DNA of 64,000 nucleotides from Gemmatimonadota bacterium (lineage in GTDB: Bacteria > Gemmatimonadota > Gemmatimonadetes > Gemmatimonadales > GWC2-71-9), in the NCBI GenBank assembly GCA_003222195.1, contig QHVB01000027.1:62001-126000 (forward strand). The letters run 5' to 3'. The position numbers were made by a program, and so were the translations under genes. The notes below the pieces were generated by a model. That model was not told the origin of the DNA, did no database searches, and saw only the letters and a program-made list of their open reading frames with translations. The first letter of the stretch is position 1. The number at the start of each line of letters is the position of its first letter. Below are positions 24,226-32,188 of the stretch, piece after piece.

Positions 24226-24256
24226 GACAGGCAAAGGCTGGGCAAGTGGTCTAGAG

Positions 24257-24290
24257 GGGTCGGGACAACATGATTGTCCCGGCCCTTTTT
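24257..24290 (+). terminator. Rho-independent terminator of rpoD
   Basis: A 12-bp stem (24257-24268 with 24274-24285; core CGGGACAA/TTGTCCCG, one G-U pair) with a 5-nt loop CATGA is followed by five T residues (24286-24290). It separates the sigma gene from the glycolate oxidase operon. Confidence 0.92.
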
Positions 24291-24330
24291 GACTGTTTAC
24301 CGCGGTGCGTCTGTACATCTAGTATATAGC

Positions 24331-25755
24331 ATGTCCTCGCTTCCCCACCTTGCTCGCGATCTCTCCGCGATCGTCGGTGACAGGCATGTCCGTGCAGCGC
24401 GCGCCGAGCGCCTCACCTATTCGATGGACGGCCTGCCGACTCACCGTCGCGTTCCGGATCTCGTTGTGCTGCCTGGCTCGCGGGAAGAATTGATCGCCGT
24501 CGTACGTCTCCTCGCCGCGCTCGATGTCCCGTTCGTGCCCCGCGGGGCGGGGACAGGACTCTCGGGCGGCGCGCTGGCGGACGTGGGATCTGTGCTCCTT
24601 GTCCTGACTCGCCTCAACCGCATCCTCCGCATCGATCGCGACAATGGCCTGGCCGTGGTCGAGCCCGGCGTCGTCAACGCGAAGCTCGGCGCCGCGGCCA
24701 AGCCGCATGGACTGCAGTACGCACCCGACCCGTCGAGTCAAAGCGCCTGCACGATCGGCGGGAACGTCGCGGAGAACGCGGGCGGCCCGCACTGTCTCAA
24801 GTACGGCGTCACGGCAAATCACATCCTCGCCCTCGAGGTGCTGCTCGCCGACGGCTCGCTCGTCGAAATCGGCAGCCCGGCGGGCGAGTCGTGGGGCCCC
24901 GATCTCGTGGGCGTGTTCGTCGGCTCGGAAGGCAATTTCGGGATCGCGACGAGAATTACGGTGCGACTGACGCCGATACCTCGCGCGGTCAGAACGCTGC
25001 TTGCCGACTTCAGCGCGCTGCGCACCGCGGGCGAAGCGGTGTCAGCGATCATTGCAGCCGGCATCGTCCCCGCCGCGCTCGAGATGATGGATCAGTCCTG
25101 TATCCGCGCGGTGGAGGATTCGGTCTACGCCGCGGGATACCCGCGTGATGCCGCCGCTGTGCTGCTCGTGGAGATCGACGGCCGCAATGCCGACGCCGTG
25201 CTCGCGGAGACCGACTTGGTCACCGAGCTCCTGCGGAAATCCGGGGCACGGTCCGTGCGATCGGCAGCGAGTGAGGCCGAGCGCGAGCGGCTGTGGCAAG
25301 GGCGCAAGAAGGCGTTCGGAGCGATGGGACGATTGTCACGCGATCTCGTCGTGCAGGACGCCGTCGTCCCCCGCTCCGCCATTCCCCAGGTGCTCGAGAC
25401 GATCGCCACTATCGCGCAGCGTTACGGACTGGTGGTCAGCAACGTCTTTCACGCCGGCGACGGCAATCTCCACCCCAATATCTCGTTCGACGCGACCGAC
25501 CCAGCACTCAAACAACGCGTCGAAGCCGCGAGCGCGGAGATCATGGAGACGTGCATCGCGGCCGGTGGGACCATCACTGGCGAACATGGTGTCGGGATCG
25601 ACAAGCTCAGGTACATGCCGCTGATCTTCGATGCGGAGTCGCTTGGGGCAATGCATGCGGTGCGCAAAGTCTTTGACCCCGAGGAGCGAGTGAACCCGGG
25701 GAAGGTCGTGCCAGTCCACGCGTGTCGAGAGTGGGCGAGTCGAGCGGTGGCATGA
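24331..25755 (+). CDS. glcD: Glycolate oxidase FAD-linked subunit
   Basis: 474 residues from ATG 24331; a TAGTAT lies 5 nt before it. FAD-binding type 4 (PCMH) domain with VPRGAGTGLSGGAL and PDPSSQSACTIGGNVAENAGG, then the FAD-oxidase C-terminal domain with NVFHAGDGNLHPNISF and GGTITGEHGVG. This is GlcD of the GlcDEF complex, which oxidises glycolate (or a related 2-hydroxy acid such as D-lactate) to glyoxylate and passes electrons to the quinone pool. The following genes encode GlcE and GlcF, overlapping by 4 bp. Confidence 0.95.
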   Translation: MSSLPHLARDLSAIVGDRHVRAARAERLTYSMDGLPTHRRVPDLVVLPGSREELIAVVRLLAALDVPFVPRGAGTGLSGGALADVGSVLLVLTRLNRILRIDRDNGLAVVEPGVVNAKLGAAAKPHGLQYAPDPSSQSACTIGGNVAENAGGPHCLKYGVTANHILALEVLLADGSLVEIGSPAGESWGPDLVGVFVGSEGNFGIATRITVRLTPIPRAVRTLLADFSALRTAGEAVSAIIAAGIVPAALEMMDQSCIRAVEDSVYAAGYPRDAAAVLLVEIDGRNADAVLAETDLVTELLRKSGARSVRSAASEAERERLWQGRKKAFGAMGRLSRDLVVQDAVVPRSAIPQVLETIATIAQRYGLVVSNVFHAGDGNLHPNISFDATDPALKQRVEAASAEIMETCIAAGGTITGEHGVGIDKLRYMPLIFDAESLGAMHAVRKVFDPEERVNPGKVVPVHACREWASRAVA

Positions 25756-26960
25756 CCATCCTCGAAAAAGTCACCGCCCTCCTCGGCGAAGGCGCCGTCC
25801 TCGAAGCCGGCACCGATCGCGTGCCACGCATCGCCCCTGGCTCCCCCGACGCCATCGCTCTGCTGCTCGGCACGGCACACCAGGAAGGCTGGCGGGTCCG
25901 CATCGAAGGCGCCGGTACCTGGCTCCAGAGTGACGCCCCGGCCGACCTCGCGCTCACCACGCGCCGACTCGATCGCATCCCCGCGATCGAACCCTCCGAC
26001 CTCACCGCGACCGCGGAAGCGGGCATCGGGCTCGATCAGCTGCGCCAGCAGCTCGCCGATCGCGGCGCCTGGCTGGCGATCGATCCGCCCGGTCTCGCCG
26101 GGCGCACACTCGGCTCCGTGGTTTCCACCGCAACGGCAGGCCCGCTGCGGCACGGCTTCGGTCCGATCAAGGATCATCTGCTCGGCGTCACGTTCGTGAC
26201 GGGCGACGGTCGTATGGTGCAGAGTGGCGGGCGCGTGATGAAGAACGTCGCCGGCTACGACCTCACGCGCCTGCAGGCCGGCGGCTTCGGCGCATTCGGC
26301 GTCATCGTGCTCGTGCACCTGCGGCTGCGCACCCTCCCCCGAGCCGACGTGACGTATGTGCTCGAGGGCGCGCGCGAAGACCTGACGCAGGTCGGCGAGG
26401 ACATCGCGGCCGCGGGACTGACGCCGGCCGCGTTAGAGCTCGTCTCACCCGCGCTCGCGCGGCGCGAGCGCTGGGTCCTGGCGGTGCGGCTGGCCGGATC
26501 GCCGGCGCTCGTGGCGGCAGACGAAGCCGGGCTGGGCGCCGCCAGCGGCGGCGGCCGCTTCGCGCCGCTGCGCGCCGAGGAGGCGCACGCGTTCTGGATG
26601 CGCCTCGCGGAGGGGTTCGCCGTCCGCCCCGTGACGTTCCGCATCGGCGGCGTGCCGACCGCCAGCGACGAGCTGCTCGATCTGCTGCAGCATCAGCTCG
26701 GCGACGAATGGATCTCGGCATCGCCCGCGGCCGGCGCGATCCGCTGGACCGGTGATGCGAGCGTCGATCGCCTGCAGCGGCTGCGCCGTACCCTCGCCGG
26801 CCTCGAGGTGCCGCTCACCCTCGAACGCGCGCCCTGGGCGCTGCGTGGCGCCGTCGGTCACTTCGGGGCGTACCGTGAGGGCGTGGGTCCGCTCGTCGCC
26901 GGCCTGCGCCGCACGTTCGATCCCGGAGGTGCGCTCGTCGTCGCCACAGAAGGCACATGA
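25752..26960 (+). CDS. glcE: Glycolate oxidase FAD-binding subunit
   Basis: 402 residues, ATG in the stop of glcD (ATGA). Same FAD-binding type 4 fold as GlcD but shorter and degenerate: WRVRIEGAGTWLQS in place of the glycine-rich loop and GRTLGSVVSTATAGP for the second FAD segment; GRVMKNVAGYDLTRLQAGGFG is the GlcE signature. It forms the complex with GlcD and GlcF. Context and motif leave little doubt. Confidence 0.93.
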   Translation: MTILEKVTALLGEGAVLEAGTDRVPRIAPGSPDAIALLLGTAHQEGWRVRIEGAGTWLQSDAPADLALTTRRLDRIPAIEPSDLTATAEAGIGLDQLRQQLADRGAWLAIDPPGLAGRTLGSVVSTATAGPLRHGFGPIKDHLLGVTFVTGDGRMVQSGGRVMKNVAGYDLTRLQAGGFGAFGVIVLVHLRLRTLPRADVTYVLEGAREDLTQVGEDIAAAGLTPAALELVSPALARRERWVLAVRLAGSPALVAADEAGLGAASGGGRFAPLRAEEAHAFWMRLAEGFAVRPVTFRIGGVPTASDELLDLLQHQLGDEWISASPAAGAIRWTGDASVDRLQRLRRTLAGLEVPLTLERAPWALRGAVGHFGAYREGVGPLVAGLRRTFDPGGALVVATEGT

Positions 26961-28210
26961 CGCGAGGCGGTTTCGAAGGGCTGGACGCATGCGTGCACTG
27001 CGGGTTTTGCCTTCAAGCTTGTCCGACCTTTCTCGCCACCGGAGATGAATCCGATTCGCCGCGCGGCCGCATCGAGCTGATGCGGGGGCTCGAGCGCGGC
27101 GACATCGCCGTGACCGACCGTGCGCTCCTCTACCATTTGGATCGCTGCCTCGGCTGCCGGGGCTGTGAGCCGGTTTGCCCGTCGGGTGTGCAGTACGGCC
27201 GCGGCCTCGAAGCGGCCCGCGACCGGATCACGGCCGCCCGCGGTGTGTCGCGACTGACGCGCCTGGCGCTATGGACGCTCACGACGCCGGGGGTGAGCGG
27301 ATTCGTCTACCGGTTGGCTCGGCTGCTGCGAGCGACAGGGCTCCCGCGACTGTTCGCCGGCTGGGGCCGGTTCAGGTTTGGGATGGGGATGCTGGCTGCC
27401 ACCAAAGGCGCGGAGAGGCGCGAAAAGGCGCGAAAGGGCGCGGCAATGAACCGCGCATTTACGCGCAGTCATGCGCCGTTGCGCGCCTTCTTGTTTAGAG
27501 GATGTGTAATGGAAGGCCTCTTTCAGCACGTTCACGAGGCCACCCAGCGCACTTTGGGCGTGAACGGGTTTCAAGCTGTCGAGGTCCCCGGCCAAGTGTG
27601 CTGCGGAGCTCTCCATGCCCACGCCGGACTGCTCGACGCAGCGCGCGCGTTGGCGAGAACGAACGTGAATGCTTTCGGTGACGGTGAGGAACCGATCGTC
27701 GTGAACAGCGCGGGGTGCGGGGCCCTCATGAAAGAGTACGGACACCTTCTGGGCGATGCACGCGGCGAGCGGTTCGGGCGACGCGTGCGCGACGTCACGG
27801 AGCTGCTCGCCGGGGACACGATGAAAGGCCCGGTAGCGGGTGCCCCGCTCGATCTTCACGTGGCGTACGACCCCCCCTGTCATCTCCTCCATGCGCAAGG
27901 CGTCGCAGTGCCCCCGCTCAAGCTGTTCGCCGCGATTCCGCTGCTCGAGCTCGTGCCGGTCCCCGGGGCCGCTGAGTGTTGCGGCAGCGCGGGACTCTTC
28001 ACCCTGCTCGAGCCCGAGATGTCCCGGGACGTTCTCAACGCGAAGCTGGAGCGCATTCGCGCCGCCGCACCGCAGGTGGTCGCGACCGGGAATCCGGGTT
28101 GCCTCATGCAGCTCGGCGCCGGCCTCGCGGCCGCGGGCTTCAACGCGCGCGTGCGCCATCCCGTCGAGCTGCTCGACGATTCGTACCGCGTCGCCGGGCG
28201 CTACGAATGA
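26957..28210 (+). CDS. glcF: Glycolate oxidase iron-sulfur subunit
   Basis: 417 residues. Two 4Fe-4S ferredoxin motifs at the N-terminus: CVHCGFCLQACP and CLGCRGCEPVCP. Two CCG domains follow (VCCGALHAHAG with GCG, and AECCGSAGLF with NPGC), as in GlcF and related heterodisulfide-reductase-like subunits. It carries electrons from the GlcD flavin to quinones. The linker between the ferredoxin and CCG parts (about residues 150-177) is encoded by four tandem 10-bp repeats and a GC-rich inverted segment; it looks inserted and is basic (KGAERREKARKGA). The stop overlaps the next start (ATGA). Confidence 0.93.
   Translation: MTRGGFEGLDACVHCGFCLQACPTFLATGDESDSPRGRIELMRGLERGDIAVTDRALLYHLDRCLGCRGCEPVCPSGVQYGRGLEAARDRITAARGVSRLTRLALWTLTTPGVSGFVYRLARLLRATGLPRLFAGWGRFRFGMGMLAATKGAERREKARKGAAMNRAFTRSHAPLRAFLFRGCVMEGLFQHVHEATQRTLGVNGFQAVEVPGQVCCGALHAHAGLLDAARALARTNVNAFGDGEEPIVVNSAGCGALMKEYGHLLGDARGERFGRRVRDVTELLAGDTMKGPVAGAPLDLHVAYDPPCHLLHAQGVAVPPLKLFAAIPLLELVPVPGAAECCGSAGLFTLLEPEMSRDVLNAKLERIRAAAPQVVATGNPGCLMQLGAGLAAAGFNARVRHPVELLDDSYRVAGRYE
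27404..27443 (+). repeat. Four tandem 10-bp units inside glcF
   Basis: Units of AAAGGCGCGR (27404-27413, 27414-27423, 27424-27433, 27434-27443) in direct tandem, followed by a segment to about 27490 with GCGC runs in the opposite sense. The unit is not a multiple of three, yet the frame of glcF stays open. It resembles intergenic tandem repeats that have entered a coding linker. Confidence 0.7.
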
Positions 28211-29064
28211 CGGGAGGGGCGCGCCGCATCGCCACGCCCGACGGCGTGGAGCTCGCTTTACACCGGCTGCGCGCGCACCGCGACGGCCGGCCCGCGGTGC
28301 TGCTCGTCCACGGCGCGTTCACCAATCATCGCATGTGGCTGCATTCCACCGATGGTACCTCGCAGGGCGGCTTGGCGCATTTTCTGGGCGCCGCCGGTCT
28401 CGACGTCTGGCTCGCCGACCTGCGCCACCATGGTGAGAGCGACCGCGAACCGCGCCGCGGGGCTTGGACGTTCGAAGACTGGGTCCTGCGGGATACTCCG
28501 ACACTGGTCGCCCGCGTGCGGGAGGAAACGGACGGCGCGCCGCTCGCCTGGGTGGGCCACTCGGCGGGCGGCGCCGCCGGCCTGTGTTGGCTGGCGCGCG
28601 TGGCGGCCGCCGCGCCGGTGGGCGCGATCGTCACGCTCGGGACGCCGGGCCCGCGGCGGCTCGGGCCGGTGCGTCGCGCACTGGCGGCCGCGACCATGGC
28701 GATGTCTCGCGCGCTGGGGCATTTCCCCGCCCGCGCGCTGCGTGTCGGCAACGAAGACGAAGCGGCGGAGATCATCGCCGAATGGATGGAGTGGAACGTG
28801 CGGGGCGCCTGGCTTGGTACCGATGGCTTCGACTATTTCGCCGGCCTCGCGGCTGTGAGCACGCCGTATTTCGGCGTGGCCGGTGGCGCCGACTGGATCT
28901 TCGCGCCGCCGCGGGCGTGCCGGCAGATCGTCGATCGCGTCGGTGCCGCACGCAAGATGCTCGCGGTCGAGCCGGGGCTGTCGCATCGTGGATTGGTCCT
29001 GAGCGAGCGTGCCAGGACCGCGTGCTGGCCCAATGTCGTCGCGTGGCTCAAGGAGACGCTGTGA
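28207..29064 (+). CDS. Alpha/beta-hydrolase
   Basis: 285 residues. Oxyanion-hole segment VLLVHGAFTNHRMW (residues 30-43), LADLRHHGESD, the nucleophile elbow WVGHSAGGAAG (G-H-S-A-G) and a late His in GLSHRGL. The Asp likely lies in GVAGGADWIF. The fold is clear; the substrate is not, but lipid or ester hydrolysis is usual for this type. It is the fourth gene of the glc operon, with 4-bp overlaps at both ends. Confidence 0.88.
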   Translation: MTGGARRIATPDGVELALHRLRAHRDGRPAVLLVHGAFTNHRMWLHSTDGTSQGGLAHFLGAAGLDVWLADLRHHGESDREPRRGAWTFEDWVLRDTPTLVARVREETDGAPLAWVGHSAGGAAGLCWLARVAAAAPVGAIVTLGTPGPRRLGPVRRALAAATMAMSRALGHFPARALRVGNEDEAAEIIAEWMEWNVRGAWLGTDGFDYFAGLAAVSTPYFGVAGGADWIFAPPRACRQIVDRVGAARKMLAVEPGLSHRGLVLSERARTACWPNVVAWLKETL

Positions 29065-29732
29065 TCGAGGCGGTGTTGTTCGATTTCAACGGGGTGCTGG
29101 TCGACGATGAGCCCCAGCATTGCTGGGCGTTACAGCGTGTGCTCGCCGACGAGGGCATCACGCTGACACGCGAGCAGTACTACGCCCATTACCTTGGACT
29201 CGACGATCGCACCGGCTTCGTCGAAGCCTATCGCCGGGCGCAGCGGACCCTGACCACCGAGGTGCTGAAACATCTCGTGGAGAAAAAGTCCAAACTGTAC
29301 TTGGAGCTGGTCTCCACGTCGTTACGGATGGTCGCCGGCGCACCGGAGTTCGTGCGCGATGCCGGTCGACAGTTCCGTCTGGCGATCGTGTCGGGCGCAT
29401 TGCGGCGCGAGATCGACGCGGTCTTGAGCCGCACCGGGCTCGCTGGGGATTTCGAGACCATCGTTGCGGCCAATGACGTGCCGCGCAGCAAGCCCGATCC
29501 CGCGGCGTACCTCGCCGCGCACGACGCGTTGAACCAGCGCCGGCCGATCGCTCTCGACCGGTGCGTCGTCATCGAGGATTCTCTGCATGGGCTCGAGGCC
29601 GCGCGTTCCGCCGGGATGCCGTGCGTGATGCTGACGACCAGTCATCCGTCCCAGACGCTACAGGGCCGCGGGGCCGCGCTGGTTTGGGAGTCGCTCGACG
29701 GTCACCGCGCGAACGAATTTGCGGGCTTATGA
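29061..29732 (+). CDS. HAD-superfamily phosphatase (beta-phosphoglucomutase-like)
   Basis: 223 residues from GTG 29061. Motif I is AVLFDFNGVLVDDE: the second Asp of DxD is Asn, with the sequence D-F-N-G, a known variant. Motif II Ser in LAIVSGAL, Lys in SKPDPAAY and motif IV VVIEDSLHG follow, and a helical cap lies between motifs I and II. In a glycolate operon, phosphoglycolate phosphatase is a natural guess, but the D-F-N-G variant makes the activity uncertain. Overlaps of 4 bp with both neighbours. Confidence 0.85.
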   Translation: MIEAVLFDFNGVLVDDEPQHCWALQRVLADEGITLTREQYYAHYLGLDDRTGFVEAYRRAQRTLTTEVLKHLVEKKSKLYLELVSTSLRMVAGAPEFVRDAGRQFRLAIVSGALRREIDAVLSRTGLAGDFETIVAANDVPRSKPDPAAYLAAHDALNQRRPIALDRCVVIEDSLHGLEAARSAGMPCVMLTTSHPSQTLQGRGAALVWESLDGHRANEFAGL

Positions 29733-30796
29733 GCGACACCTTTCCCACCGCTCCGCCTGCCACTGTTACCCGCCTCGAGCGAGACGCCGTCCCGGCCGAG
29801 ATCGTCGATCGCCTGCGTGCCGGCGCCATCGTGGCAGCCGCAGAGGTCGGTGTCATCGATCTCACCGGCTCAGCCGAAGGGGCCATCACCTGCCTCCAAG
29901 GCCTCCTGACGAACGACCTCGAGAAGCCGGGGGACGGCGCGTTCGTGTACGGTGCGTTGCTCACGCCCAAAGGGATGATCGTCGTGGACGGCTGGGCGGC
30001 GCGACTGGGATCGCGCGTGCGGTACACCGTTCCGGCCGACGGGCGCGAGCGCGCGCTGGTCATCTTGCAGCGCTCCGTGCCGCCCCGGCTCGCGCGGTCG
30101 GCGGATCGCACGGATGACACGACCGTGCTGCGGCTGGCCGGAGCCCATGCCGTCGCGGTCATGGGAGCGGCGGGCCTGCCCGTCCCGCACGCCGCGAATC
30201 GCGTCATGGAGAACTCGGCCGGCGACGTGGCCTTCGAGGTAGCGCGCACGAGTGACGTCGCGCCGTTCATCTTTCAGGTCACCGTCGCCGCCGAGCACAC
30301 AGAGCAAATCCGAACGCGGTTGATCGAGGCCGGCGCGTACTCCACGAATGCCGATGCGCTCGAGCTCGCCCGCATTCTCGCGGGCTGGCCCCGACTCGCC
30401 TCGGAAGTCGACGAAAAGACGCTTCCCCAGGAAGTGCGCTTCGACGAAATCGGCGGCGTGTCGTACACCAAGGGCTGCTACACAGGCCAGGAAACGGTAA
30501 GCCGGCTCCACTTTCGCGGGCACGCCAACCGGCAGTTGCGCGGGCTGCTGTTCGAATCCGATCCCCCGGCGGCGCCCGCGAGCGGCTGGAGCGCAGTCAC
30601 GCACGATGAGCAGGACGTGGGTCGGGTGACGAGTATCGCCTGGCTGCCCGATGGCGGCGGGTCCGTACTCGGCCGGTGGATCGGCCTCGCGATCCTGCGC
30701 CGGGAAGTGCCGATCGGCGCGACGGTGCGCGCGGCGGGGCGCGAGGCGCGCGTCGTCGCCCTCCCCTTCGACGCCACCTACGTCGCTCCCGCGTGA
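29729..30796 (+). CDS. ygfZ: Folate-binding protein YgfZ/GcvT family
   Basis: 355 residues. The YgfZ hallmark KGCYTGQE is present (about residue 248, reading SYTKGCYTGQETVSRLHF), preceded by an N-terminal GcvT-like folate-binding part with CLQGLLTNDLEK. YgfZ proteins bind tetrahydrofolate and assist repair or assembly of iron-sulfur enzymes; the 4Fe-4S protein GlcF in the same operon may be a client (inference). ATGA overlap at the start and GTGA at the end. Confidence 0.93.
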   Translation: MSDTFPTAPPATVTRLERDAVPAEIVDRLRAGAIVAAAEVGVIDLTGSAEGAITCLQGLLTNDLEKPGDGAFVYGALLTPKGMIVVDGWAARLGSRVRYTVPADGRERALVILQRSVPPRLARSADRTDDTTVLRLAGAHAVAVMGAAGLPVPHAANRVMENSAGDVAFEVARTSDVAPFIFQVTVAAEHTEQIRTRLIEAGAYSTNADALELARILAGWPRLASEVDEKTLPQEVRFDEIGGVSYTKGCYTGQETVSRLHFRGHANRQLRGLLFESDPPAAPASGWSAVTHDEQDVGRVTSIAWLPDGGGSVLGRWIGLAILRREVPIGATVRAAGREARVVALPFDATYVAPA

Positions 30797-31818
30797 CGGT
30801 ACTCGTCACGGGCGCGGCCGGACTCGTCGGCACCCATGTGCTCGACGCCTTGCGCGCCCGGGGCGAGCGGACGCCCGTCAGGGCTCTGGTGCGCGAGCAT
30901 TCCCGCGCCGTCGTCGAGTCATTCGGAGCCGAGGCGGTAGTGGGCGACGTCACTGACGCCATCTCGTGGGAACGCGCCGCGAAAGGCGTCCGCGCGATCG
31001 TTCACGCTGCCGCCCTGGTTGCCTCGCACGATTCGCTCGAGGAATACACGCGCGTCAACGTCGGAGGGGCGCGGCTCGCTATCGAAGCCGCACGCCGCAG
31101 CGGCGCGCGCCTCATTCACGTCTCGACGGTCGCGGTCTACGGCCGCGCGGCCGTGTATCGAGCTGGCGCGCAGGGTGTCACCGAGGACTATCCCTTTCAA
31201 CCCCTTCCCGCCACCGACTTCTACGCGCGCAGTAAGCGCGCAATGGAGCAGGTGGTGCAACAGGAAGCCGCTCGCGACGGACTGCCCGTGATTGCGATCC
31301 GGCCCAACGTCATTTACGGTGAGCGCGATCTGCTGTTCACGCGGCGGTTGATCGCGAATCTCAAGCGTCGGTTTTTGCCGCGGATCGGGCCGGGAACGAA
31401 TCATCTGTCGTGCGTGTACGCCGGGAACGTGGCCTCGGCGATTGTGGCCGCGCTCGACGCACCCGCCAGACCGGGGTTTCGGGCGTACAACGTCACGCGC
31501 GATGCGTCACCGCTCATCACGCAGCGCGAGTTCTTCGAGACGTTCGCCGAGATGCTGGGGGTGCGGCCGCTGCGCATACCCGTTCCCGTGGCGGTCATCC
31601 GAGCCGGCGTTTTTGGGTGGAGCCTCCTGATGCGTCTCTTGCTGCCGGGCCGCTACACGGCGCTGGGCAATGCGGCGATGTCGTTTATTCTGGGAGAGAA
31701 TCCGTATTCCATCGAACGGATCCGGACGGAACTGGGCTGGACGCCGCCGTTTGACACGCGCACCGCGATTACACGCACGGTGGCGGAAACAAAAAGCCCG
31801 GGCGATGCCCGGGCTTGA
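30793..31818 (+). CDS. NAD(P)-dependent epimerase/3-beta-HSD-like short-chain dehydrogenase
   Basis: 341 residues with the N-terminal Rossmann motif VLVTGAAGLVGTHVL (GxxGxxG), HAAALV, and the catalytic Tyr-x-x-x-Lys in DFYARSKRAM. A Ser in IHVSTVAVYG completes the triad. It belongs to the extended SDR superfamily; sugar-nucleotide epimerases, sterol dehydrogenases and flavonoid reductases share these motifs. It is the last gene of the seven-gene glc operon, and a terminator-like hairpin lies inside its final codons. Confidence 0.88.
   Translation: MTVLVTGAAGLVGTHVLDALRARGERTPVRALVREHSRAVVESFGAEAVVGDVTDAISWERAAKGVRAIVHAAALVASHDSLEEYTRVNVGGARLAIEAARRSGARLIHVSTVAVYGRAAVYRAGAQGVTEDYPFQPLPATDFYARSKRAMEQVVQQEAARDGLPVIAIRPNVIYGERDLLFTRRLIANLKRRFLPRIGPGTNHLSCVYAGNVASAIVAALDAPARPGFRAYNVTRDASPLITQREFFETFAEMLGVRPLRIPVPVAVIRAGVFGWSLLMRLLLPGRYTALGNAAMSFILGENPYSIERIRTELGWTPPFDTRTAITRTVAETKSPGDARA
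31794..31816 (-). terminator. Hairpin terminator for the 31.8-kb lipoprotein, inside the epimerase 3' end
   Basis: Perfect 10-bp arms (core GCCCGGGC) around GAT. On the minus strand the stem is followed by TTTTTG, a good intrinsic terminator for the lipoprotein gene. The hairpin is part of the last codons of the plus-strand epimerase gene and could also end that transcript, but no T-run follows on that strand. Confidence 0.85.
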
Positions 31819-31839
31819 TCCCTCGACAACAGCGTGTCG

Positions 31840-32094
31840 CTACGGACGTCGTGTCGGCCTGCGCGCGGGCGCGGGCGGCGGCGTGCGCGCCGGCGGCGGC
31901 GCGGGCGTCACGTGCGCCTTCGCGGTGTCGGCCGCCATATGATGCGTGGTGTCAGCCGGCGCCATCTTCATCGAATCCGCTGCCATTTTCATCGAATCAG
32001 GACGCGTGCTCTCGGCGCCGGTGTTGCTGTTCTGCGCCTTCTTGCAGGCGCCTGCCATGACGACGACCGCCACGGCCAATGCGATGCGCTTCAT
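31840..32094 (-). CDS. Small lipoprotein with Pro/Ala/Arg-rich tail
   Basis: 84 residues. MKRIALAVAVVVMAGAC is a signal peptide ending in a lipobox (AGAC); after the Cys comes KKAQNSNTGAES. The middle has repeats of DSMKMA (ADSMKMAPAD), and the tail is PAPPPARTPPPAPARRPTRRP, likely disordered and cell-wall- or nucleic-acid-like in charge. There is no recognised family. A Shine-Dalgarno-like AGGAG lies before the ATG. The gene is divergent from the GH38 gene. Confidence 0.75.
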   Translation of the reverse strand: MKRIALAVAVVVMAGACKKAQNSNTGAESTRPDSMKMAADSMKMAPADTTHHMAADTAKAHVTPAPPPARTPPPAPARRPTRRP

Positions 32095-32173
32095 GCTAGC
32101 TCCTGTTGAGGTACGAGGTCTAGGCTCGAAGACGGCGAAACGTACATAGGGGACCTGCACAGTCAAGCAGCGC

Positions 32174-32180
32174 TAACTTA
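32174..32180 (+). promoter_or_regulatory. Putative -10 element TAACTTA for the GH38 gene
   Basis: TAACTTA with 8 nt before the ATG at 32189, the same geometry as other TAnnTT elements in the window. The 94-bp gap to the divergent lipoprotein gene holds nothing else I recognise. Confidence 0.4.
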
Positions 32181-32188
32181 TAGGAATC

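Noticed and set aside
24226-24256. tRNA-like stretch after rpoD
   Set aside because: No cloverleaf, anticodon arm or T-loop could be formed; the segment leads into an ordinary terminator.
27404-27490. CRISPR-like array in glcF
   Set aside because: The 10-bp units are tandem without spacers and lie in an open, conserved coding frame.
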